Shown piece by piece: positions 57,918 through 64,000 of a DNA stretch of 64,000 nucleotides (position 1 is its first letter; every line of letters begins with the position of its first letter). The DNA is from Knoellia flava TL1. Its GTDB lineage: Bacteria; Actinomycetota; Actinomycetes; Actinomycetales; Dermatophilaceae. The stretch spans positions 1 to 64,000 of the forward strand of contig NZ_AVPI01000034.1 in assembly GCF_000768675.1 (NCBI RefSeq), in the 5' to 3' direction. The notes under the pieces are model-generated. The model was not told where the DNA came from, made no database searches, and was given only the letters and a program-made list of their open reading frames with translations. The position numbers and the translations under genes are program-made.

Positions 57918-59861
57918 ATGCCCCACCTCCCCGCTCCCCGACCGCAGCGCGCCCGACGCCTGCTCGCACTGCTCGCGACGGGCACGCTCGCCCTCGCCGC
58001 AGCGCTCGTCACCGGACCGGCCGCCGGTGCGGCCGCGGGCGCAGCTCCCGCTGTGGCCCGAGGAGTGGCTGCGGCTCCGCCGGCTCCGATCGCCGACCTC
58101 GGCCCCCGGGTCGTCGTCTTCGACCCGTCGATGACGGTCGCGGAGATCCAGGCGCGGGCCGACGCCATCCACGCCCAGCAGGTCGACGACGAGATGGGAA
58201 GCGCCCGCTGGAGCCTGCTCTTCCGCCCGGGGACCTACGGCAGCGCCACCCAGCCGCTCCAGATCAAGGTCGGCTACTACACCGAGGTCGCAGGGCTCGG
58301 CGCCTCGCCGTCGGACACCGTCATCAACGGCAAGGTCGAGGTCTACAACCGCTGCCTGCCCGAGGCGCCCAGCCAGCCCTACTGCGTGGCGCTCAACAAC
58401 TTCTGGCGCTCGCTGTCCAACCTCACCATCCAGGTCAACGGCGCCGGCCAGGACGGCTGCCGGGCCTCGGCGAACTTCTGGGCGGTCTCGCAGGCGTCGT
58501 CGATGAGGCGGGTCGACGTGCGCGGCGGCAACCTCTCGCTCATGGACTACTGCACCGCCGGGCCGCAGTTCGCCAGCGGCGGCTTCATCGCGAACGCGCG
58601 GACCGAGTTCGTCATCAACGGGTCGCAGCAGCAGTGGATCACCCGCAACTCCGAGCTGGGCGGCTGGTCGAACGGCGTCTGGAACCAGGTCTTCGCCGGC
58701 ACCGTCGGCGCTCCGTCGGAGCAGGGCTTCCCCAACCCGCCCTACACGACGCTCGAGCGCACACCGGTGAGCCGCGAGAAGCCCTACCTCTGGGTCGATG
58801 GGTCCGGCGCCTGGCAGGTGCAGGTGCCCGCGGCGAGGTCCGAGTCACGTGGCACCGACTGGGCCGGAGGAGCGACGTCGGGGCGGACCCTGCCGCTCTC
58901 CGCCTTCCACGTCGCGACACCGGCGGACTCGGCGACCGAGCTCGCGAGCCAGCTCGCCCGTGGCAAGCACCTGCTCCTCACCCCGGGCATCTACGACGTC
59001 GACCGCAGCCTCGTCATCCGTCGTGACGACACGGTCGTCCTCGGCATGGGTCAGGCCACGCTCACGGCCGTCGGCGGAGCGGTGCCGATCGTCGTCGAGC
59101 GGCGGGCGCAGGGCGTCGTCGTCGCCGGAGTGACCATCGACGCCGGCACGACGTTGTCGCCGGCCCTCATGCAGGTGGGCCGACCGGGACCGGCCGCGGC
59201 GAGCGGGACGGGACCGGCCGGCATACCGAGCACGACCCTGAGCGACGTCTACTTCCGGGTCGGCGGACCCCACGTCGGCAAGGCCGACGTCTCGCTGCAG
59301 GTCGACGCCGACGACGTCCTCATCGACCACGCGTGGGTGTGGCGCGCGGACCACGGCATCGAGGCGTTCACGGCCGGCGCCGTCGGCGACACCGACCGCT
59401 GGCGCACCAACACCGGCCGCGTCGGACTCGTCGTCAACGGCGACCGGGTGCGCGCGACGGGCCTCTTCGTCGAGCACTACCAGCAGCACAACACGATCTG
59501 GAACGGCGAGGACGGCGAGGTCGTGCTCTACCAGAACGAGCTGCCCTACGACCCGCCGAGCCAGGCGGACTGGAACCGGCCCGACGGCACCCGCGGGTGG
59601 ACCGGCTACAAGGTCGCCGACGACGTGACCCGGCACCGGCTCTACGGCGGCGGGGTCTACGTCTACAACCGCAACGACCAGTCAATCGTCACCGAGCGCG
59701 GGTTCCAGGTCCCGGAGCGCGAGGGCGTGCGTCTGCACCACGTGCTCACGGTCAACCTCGACGCGGGCGCGATCGAGCACGTCGTCAACGACGTGGGTGA
59801 CCGGGTCGACAGCACGCGGTCGGGACAGCCGAGCTACGTCGTCGACTACCCCGTGCCGTGA
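57918..59861 (+). CDS. Secreted right-handed beta-helix protein
   Basis: Protein of 647 aa with a signal peptide (about 1-38). The mature part has many short hydrophobic strands with Asn/Asp-Gly turns (for example SLSNLTIQVNGAG, VVVAGVTIDAG, VFFRVGG-type VYFRVGGPH, FTAGAVGDTDRW), the pattern of a pectate-lyase-like parallel beta-helix in two halves. Similar actinobacterial proteins are often misnamed adenylyl cyclase or coagulation factor; the resemblance is closer to polysaccharide lyases and GH55-type glucanases. No catalytic residues can be assigned. The ATG at 57918 has AAAGG nine bases upstream; an in-frame ATG at 57870 is less likely. Confidence 0.75.
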   Translation: MPHLPAPRPQRARRLLALLATGTLALAAALVTGPAAGAAAGAAPAVARGVAAAPPAPIADLGPRVVVFDPSMTVAEIQARADAIHAQQVDDEMGSARWSLLFRPGTYGSATQPLQIKVGYYTEVAGLGASPSDTVINGKVEVYNRCLPEAPSQPYCVALNNFWRSLSNLTIQVNGAGQDGCRASANFWAVSQASSMRRVDVRGGNLSLMDYCTAGPQFASGGFIANARTEFVINGSQQQWITRNSELGGWSNGVWNQVFAGTVGAPSEQGFPNPPYTTLERTPVSREKPYLWVDGSGAWQVQVPAARSESRGTDWAGGATSGRTLPLSAFHVATPADSATELASQLARGKHLLLTPGIYDVDRSLVIRRDDTVVLGMGQATLTAVGGAVPIVVERRAQGVVVAGVTIDAGTTLSPALMQVGRPGPAAASGTGPAGIPSTTLSDVYFRVGGPHVGKADVSLQVDADDVLIDHAWVWRADHGIEAFTAGAVGDTDRWRTNTGRVGLVVNGDRVRATGLFVEHYQQHNTIWNGEDGEVVLYQNELPYDPPSQADWNRPDGTRGWTGYKVADDVTRHRLYGGGVYVYNRNDQSIVTERGFQVPEREGVRLHHVLTVNLDAGAIEHVVNDVGDRVDSTRSGQPSYVVDYPVP

Positions 59862-59916
59862 CGGACGCCTGACGTCGCGGCTTGGGCTGTCGGCGGGCGG
59901 TGCGACGCTTGGCGTC

Positions 59917-60255
59917 ATGATCGGATTCCGTGACGCACTCGAGGACGACCGTCGGGTGACCCTCGACCGGCTCGCCGCGCTCACCGGCGACTTCGACCGG
60001 ATCGTCGAGGCCTCGCGCGACAGCAACGCCGACGACGAGCACGACCCCGAGGGCGCGACGATTGCCTTCGAGCGCTCGCAGGTCGACGCCCTCGCCCAGC
60101 AGGCACGCAGCCACCTCGACGAGGTCGACGCCGCGCTGTCCCGGCTCGGCGACGGCAGCTACGGCACGTGCGAGCGGTGCGGCAACGAGATCGCGGCCGC
60201 GCGCCTCGAGGCCCGCCCGACGGCGAGGACCTGCGTCACCTGCCCCCGTCCCTGA
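59917..60255 (+). CDS. DksA/TraR-type zinc-finger protein
   Basis: Protein of 112 aa. Coiled-coil helices fill the first 75 residues; the C-terminal finger is GTCERCGNEIAAARLEARPT followed by CVTC, giving four Cys ligands. DksA-type proteins insert into the RNA polymerase secondary channel and adjust transcription; actinobacterial members are more often general stress-type factors than strict ppGpp partners. ATG at 59917 without a clear ribosome site. It converges on rsmI across repeat A4. Confidence 0.88.
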   Translation: MIGFRDALEDDRRVTLDRLAALTGDFDRIVEASRDSNADDEHDPEGATIAFERSQVDALAQQARSHLDEVDAALSRLGDGSYGTCERCGNEIAAARLEARPTARTCVTCPRP

Positions 60256-60267
60256 ACGGCACGAACC

Positions 60268-60339
60268 GGTTCGCGAACCGGCCCGGCGCTCGTGAGCCGG
60301 TTCGAACCGGTTCTCGAGCGACGCCAGGGTTCGCGAACC
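60268..60339. repeat. Palindromic repeat family A, copy 4 (72 bp)
   Basis: GGTTCGCGAACC at both ends; centre CTCGTGAGCCGGTTCGAACC, where GGTTCGAACC is a palindrome on the symmetry axis. It lies in the gap between the convergent DksA-like gene and rsmI, 12 bases past the first stop. No DUF559 gene is near. Confidence 0.9.
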
Positions 60340-60376
60340 GCATGTCGGCCTCCCCCTGTCCGGGTGGCGCCAGTCG

Positions 60377-61225
60377 TCAGCGCTGGGCGGCGAGCGCCGC
60401 GTCGTAGAGCGCCTTCTTGGACAGCCCGGTCGCGGACGCCACGTCGGCGCACACGTCCTTGAGCCGCTCCCCCGCGGCGACGCGGTCGAGGATCCCCTGG
60501 AGCTGGCTGTCGACGTCACCGACCGCGACGTCGGCGCCGGCGACGACGACGGTGATCTCGCCCTTGACGCCGTCGTCGGCCCACGCGACGAGCTCGACGA
60601 GCGAGCCGCGGCGCACCTCCTCGTAGGTCTTCGTCAGTTCGCGGCACACGGCGGCCCGTCGGTCACCGCCGAACACCGCCTCCATGTCGGCGAGCGACTT
60701 CGCGATGCGGTGCGGCGCCTCGAAGAAGACCATCGTCCGGTGTTCCTGCGCCAGGGCGCGCAGCGCCCGCACCCGCTCGCCGCCCTTGCGCGGCAGGAAC
60801 CCCTCGAAGCAGAAGCGGTCGACCGGCAGCCCCGAGACGGCGAGCGCCATGAGCACCGCCGACGGCCCCGGCACGCACGTCACCCGGGCGTCGATGCCGA
60901 TCGCGGCCGAGACGAGGCGGTAGCCCGGGTCGGAGACGGACGGCATACCGGCATCGGTGACGATGAGGACACGAGCGCCTTCGCGAAGCCTCTCGACGAG
61001 GTCCGCGGTCCGGGCAGCCTCGTTGTGCTCGTGGTAGCTGACGACCGAGCCGGGCGGGTTGACGTCGAGCGCCTGGCAGAGGCGGCGGAGGCGGCGGGTG
61101 TCCTCGGCGGCGATGACGTCGGCGGCGGCGAGCTCGTCGGCGAGACGGGGCGCAGCGTCGCGCGGGTCGCCGATCGGGGTGGCTGCCAGGACGAGCAGAC
61201 CCTCGCCGGGCACGGTGGCAGTCAT
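60377..61225 (-). CDS. rsmI: 16S rRNA (cytidine-2'-O)-methyltransferase
   Basis: Protein of 282 aa of the tetrapyrrole-methylase fold: LLVLAATPIGDPRDAAPRL, AAEDTRRLRRLC, VSDAGMPSVSDPGYRLV-type (VTDAGMPSVSDPGYRLV) and FFEAPHRI. It 2'-O-methylates C1402 of 16S rRNA. The ATG at 61225 with GGAGGA upstream is the family start. It is divergent from the protein mannosyltransferase gene with 51 bases between the starts, the same divergent pair as Rv1003 and pmt in mycobacteria. Confidence 0.94.
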   Translation of the reverse strand: MTATVPGEGLLVLAATPIGDPRDAAPRLADELAAADVIAAEDTRRLRRLCQALDVNPPGSVVSYHEHNEAARTADLVERLREGARVLIVTDAGMPSVSDPGYRLVSAAIGIDARVTCVPGPSAVLMALAVSGLPVDRFCFEGFLPRKGGERVRALRALAQEHRTMVFFEAPHRIAKSLADMEAVFGGDRRAAVCRELTKTYEEVRRGSLVELVAWADDGVKGEITVVVAGADVAVGDVDSQLQGILDRVAAGERLKDVCADVASATGLSKKALYDAALAAQR

Positions 61226-61276
61226 GGCGCGATCCTCCCACGGGCGGGCACAGCAACCGGTGCCTACGATGTGCCG

Positions 61277-62830
61277 GTGACCCGGACCGACGAGCTGCGT
61301 GCCCGCCTGCTCGGGACCCGACCCACCGACACCCTCTGGGGCTGGGTCGGACCGCTCCTCATCGCGGCCGTCGGCGGGTTCCTCCGGTTCTGGCACCTCG
61401 GCCGGCCCGACTCGCTCGTCTTCGACGAGACCTACTACGTCAAGCAGGGCTGGTCGCTCATCCAGCACGGTGTCGAGCTGCGCGTGGAGGGCAAGAACGA
61501 GGACGCCGACAAGCTCTGGAACGCCGGCAACACCGACGTCTTCAGCACCTCAGGCGACATGGTCGTCCACCCGCCGGTCGGCAAGTGGCTCATCGGCGCC
61601 GGCGAGTGGCTCTTCGGCCCGGAGAACCCCTTCGGGTGGCGCTTCGCCGTGGCCCTCCTCGGCACGCTGTCGATCCTCATCATCGGTCGCGTCGCGCGCC
61701 GGATGTTCGGCTCGACGATGCTCGGCTGCATCGCGGCGCTGCTCCTCGCCGTCGAGGGGACGCACGTCGCCATGTCGCGCACCGGCATCCTGGACATGGT
61801 CGTGTCGTTCTTCGCGCTCGCCGGGTTCGCCGCGCTCGTCGTCGACCGCGACAAGGCACGCGAGCGGCTGGCGACGTGGGGCGGGAGCCAGCCGGCCGGC
61901 ATACCGCTGACCGCGGGTCCGTGGCTGGGAGTGCGGCCCTGGCGCTGGCTCGCGGGGCTCATGCTCGGGCTCTGCGTCTCGACGAAGTGGTCGGGGCTGT
62001 TCTTCCTCGCGGTCTTCGGGCTCATGACGGTCTTCTGGGACATGGGCGCGCGGCGTGCGGTCGGCATCCGTCCGTGGTGGCGCGAGGGCGTGCTCAAGGA
62101 CGGCCCGTATGCCGCGGTGCAGCTCGTCGTGACCGCTGCGGTGACCTACGTGGTCTCGTGGTCGGGGTGGTTCCTGTCGAGCAACGGCTACCACCGGCAG
62201 TGGGACACGTTCCATCCCGGCGAGGGGATCCAGTGGCTGCCGGCGGTGCTGCGCAACTGGGTGAAGTACCACCAGGACATGTGGCAGTTCAACACCACGC
62301 TGTCGACGCCGCACTCCTACTCCTCGAACCCGTGGGGGTGGATGGTCCAGGCGCGGCCGACGTCCTTCTTCTACGAGGGCACGAAGGCCGGCGAGGGGTC
62401 GTGCACGGTCGAGTCGTGCTCGCAGGCGGTGCACACGATCGGCACGGTGTCGGTGTGGTGGGTCGGGATCGTGGCCCTGCTCGTGTGCGCGTTCTTCTGG
62501 GTCGTGCGCCGGGACTGGCGCGCCGGTGCCGTGCTGGCGGGGGTGCTCGCCGGCTACGGGCCGTGGTTCCTCTACCAGCACCGGACGATCTACGCGTTCT
62601 ACACGGTGGCGTTCGAGCCGTGGGTCGTCCTGGGGCTCGTCTTCTGTATCGGGCTCGTGCTCGGCGGGCGGTCGGCGTCGCGGGAGCGGCGACGCATCGG
62701 TGCGGTCGTCGTCGGCGCCTACCTGTTGCTGACGATCGCGCTCTTCGCGTGGTTCTACCCGATCTACACCGGGCAGGTCGTGCCCTACGAGAACTGGCTG
62801 CGGCTCATGTGGTTCCGCTCCTGGATCTGA
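61277..62830 (+). CDS. pmt: Protein O-mannosyltransferase
   Basis: Protein of 517 aa, GT39 family. After a short cytoplasmic tail come eleven or so membrane segments; the first outer loop has the catalytic FDETYYVKQGW (Asp-Glu) and HPPVGKW, and a later loop carries WDTFHPGEGIQW. It transfers mannose from polyprenyl-phosphate-mannose to exported proteins. GTGs at 61271 and 61277 are possible starts; TACGAT at 61265-61270 would make the transcript nearly leaderless. The neighbour rsmI is divergent. Confidence 0.9.
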   Translation: MTRTDELRARLLGTRPTDTLWGWVGPLLIAAVGGFLRFWHLGRPDSLVFDETYYVKQGWSLIQHGVELRVEGKNEDADKLWNAGNTDVFSTSGDMVVHPPVGKWLIGAGEWLFGPENPFGWRFAVALLGTLSILIIGRVARRMFGSTMLGCIAALLLAVEGTHVAMSRTGILDMVVSFFALAGFAALVVDRDKARERLATWGGSQPAGIPLTAGPWLGVRPWRWLAGLMLGLCVSTKWSGLFFLAVFGLMTVFWDMGARRAVGIRPWWREGVLKDGPYAAVQLVVTAAVTYVVSWSGWFLSSNGYHRQWDTFHPGEGIQWLPAVLRNWVKYHQDMWQFNTTLSTPHSYSSNPWGWMVQARPTSFFYEGTKAGEGSCTVESCSQAVHTIGTVSVWWVGIVALLVCAFFWVVRRDWRAGAVLAGVLAGYGPWFLYQHRTIYAFYTVAFEPWVVLGLVFCIGLVLGGRSASRERRRIGAVVVGAYLLLTIALFAWFYPIYTGQVVPYENWLRLMWFRSWI

Positions 62831-62860
62831 GCCCGCCGCCCCCGCACTTTTGCTCCCCAT

Positions 62861-62918
62861 GAGGGAACGTTGCGGGTGCGGAGGGAACATTTTCCTCCGG
62901 TGGGTGCAGGTTCCCTCC
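62861..62918 (+). repeat. GAGGGAAC repeat cluster before the TM0106 gene
   Basis: GAGGGAAC occurs at 62861-62868 and 62881-62888, and its complement GTTCCCTC at 62910-62917, with GGTGGGTGC-type elements between. GGAGGGAAC-ATT-TTCCTCC can fold as a small hairpin. It lies 53 bases before the start of the nuclease gene and may be an operator. Confidence 0.5.
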
Positions 62919-62970
62919 GGATGGCTCGCGCCTCCGAGGACGTGTCGGTGGCTGTCCCTATCGTGGAGCC

Positions 62971-64000
62971 ATGTTCCTCCTCCGTGACGACGGGCGGCTC
63001 GTCCTCAGCCCGAGCGACCTGCGCCTCGCCTCCCAGTGCGAGTTCGCGCTCGTCCGCGAGCTCGACGTCACGCTGGGACGCGTGCCACGGCCCCAGACCG
63101 CCGACGAGGCGATGCTCGAGCGGCTCAAGGAGCTCGGCGACGCCCACGAGCGGCAGGAGCTGCTCCGTCTCTCCGCGGCCCACCCGGGTCGGGTCCGCCA
63201 GTTCCCGCGACCGGCCTACGACCTCGCTTCCCTGACGGCCGCGCACGACACGACGATCACCACACTGCGCGGTGACGACACCGACGTCGTCTTCCAGGCG
63301 ACGTTCTTCGACGGCGGCCTCGTCGGTCACGCCGACTTCCTCGAGCGCACCCCCGAGGGATGGCTCGTCTGCGACACGAAGCTGGCCCGCCACGCCTCCG
63401 TCCCCGCGCTCCTCCAGATCGCCGCGTATGCCGCGCAGCTGCGGTCCGCGGGCATCGAGACCGCGCCCGTGGCGCGCCTCGTCCTCGGCAGCGGGCAGAG
63501 CACTGACCACCTGCTCGACGACATCCTTCCCGTGCACGCCGCCCGGCGAACCCGCCTCGACGAGGTCCTCGACGAGCACCGGAGCGACGACGGGTCGGCA
63601 CGGTGGGGCGACGAGCGCTGGCTCGCCTGCGGACGCTGCGAGGTCTGCGAGGCCGAGGCCGAGGCTGCGCGCGACGTCCTGCTCGTCGCAGGCGTGCGCC
63701 TCCCCCAGCGGCGCCGGCTCATGGAGGCCGGGGTCAGGACCATCGACGACCTCGCGGTCCGCACCGAGCCGGTCCCCGACGTGCGTGAGTCGACCCTCGC
63801 CCGCCTGCGCGAACAGGCCCGGCTGCAGCTCGTCCAGGAGTCGGACCCGCAGGGCAGGGTCGTCGCCGAGGTCGTCTCGGCCGCGGCGCTCCAGGCGATG
63901 CCCGAGCCGAGCGACGGCGACATCTTCTTCGACTTCGAGGGCGACCCCCTCTGGCGCGAGCGGGGCTCGTCCGACTGGGGCCTCGAGTACCTCTTCGGTC
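62971..64000 (+). CDS. TM0106-family RecB-like nuclease (partial, runs off the window)
   Basis: Frame open from the ATG at 62971 to the window end, 343 residues so far, so it is incomplete. Residues 1-240 hold a RecB/Cas4-like PD-(D/E)xK nuclease: VGHADFLERTPEGWLVCDTK (Asp and Lys of the core), ILQIAAYAAQL-type helix, and the Cys group CGRCEVC. Near 310-320 a DEDD/RNase H-like exonuclease begins, with IFFDFEGDP. Known members continue into an SF1 helicase, for about 1100 aa in total. The biological role is not settled; DNA repair or defence has been suggested for relatives. Confidence 0.8.
   Translation, partial: MFLLRDDGRLVLSPSDLRLASQCEFALVRELDVTLGRVPRPQTADEAMLERLKELGDAHERQELLRLSAAHPGRVRQFPRPAYDLASLTAAHDTTITTLRGDDTDVVFQATFFDGGLVGHADFLERTPEGWLVCDTKLARHASVPALLQIAAYAAQLRSAGIETAPVARLVLGSGQSTDHLLDDILPVHAARRTRLDEVLDEHRSDDGSARWGDERWLACGRCEVCEAEAEAARDVLLVAGVRLPQRRRLMEAGVRTIDDLAVRTEPVPDVRESTLARLREQARLQLVQESDPQGRVVAEVVSAAALQAMPEPSDGDIFFDFEGDPLWRERGSSDWGLEYLFG

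Overview
High-GC (roughly 70% or more by eye) actinobacterial chromosome. The gene order pmt / rsmI / metG - tatD - rpfB - ksgA - ispE - glmU - prs - rplY - pth - mfd - mazG - lipoprotein - eno - ftsB-like - DUF501 - ppx, with a tRNA-Gln near glmU and a tRNA-Leu beyond ppx, matches from memory the order around Rv1002c-Rv1026 of Mycobacterium tuberculosis. A menaquinone-type sdhCAB operon with one cytochrome b subunit, leaderless-looking GTG/ATG starts and the absence of mycolate genes suggest an Intrasporangiaceae-like member of the Micrococcales. That placement is inference; no rRNA is present.

Layout. 1-7 kb: fadH-like enoate reductase, cystathionine beta-synthase, SGNH hydrolase, Bax-inhibitor membrane protein, tRNA-Leu and a TetR regulator. 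7-10.4 kb: ppx, DUF501, ftsB-like and eno in one direction with 4-base start/stop overlaps. 10.5-11.6 kb: an AbiEi/DUF559 nuclease-like gene bracketed by two 72-bp palindromic repeats. 11.7-13.8 kb: pseudouridine catabolism (psuG and an HTH-PfkB kinase). 13.9-22.9 kb: a small secreted anchored protein divergent from two tandem giant SARP-STAND-WD40 sensor-regulators. 23-29.9 kb: mazG, lipoprotein, mfd, pth, rplY. 30-34.4 kb: EamA transporter/CGNR regulator pair, prs, glmU. 34.5-38.5 kb: secreted protein, degenerate Nudix, lysyl-oxidase homolog, tRNA-Gln, TetR. 38.5-40.3 kb: tam/tamR divergent pair. 40.4-49.5 kb: ABC-F, ispE, epimerase, ksgA, rpfB, tatD, metG. 49.5-53.2 kb: siderophore-interacting protein, two membrane proteins and a second AbiEi/DUF559 gene bracketed by a different 70-bp palindromic repeat. 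53.2-56.7 kb: sdhCAB. 56.9-64 kb: aldo-keto reductase, secreted beta-helix protein, DksA-like protein, rsmI, protein mannosyltransferase and the start of a TM0106-family RecB-like nuclease.

Most of the window is ordinary housekeeping sequence. The parts worth attention are (1) two AbiEi/DUF559 genes, each enclosed by its own matched pair of long palindromic repeats, with two further copies of one repeat at distant convergent junctions; (2) the tandem SARP-STAND-WD40 genes, which share an 11-bp-period direct-repeat promoter at a fixed distance from the start and lie beside a small anchored exported protein; and (3) a strongly over-represented GGCATAC/GTATGCC heptamer that appears in coding sequence through otherwise rare codons.

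No rRNA, CRISPR array, insertion sequence, prophage or origin is visible.
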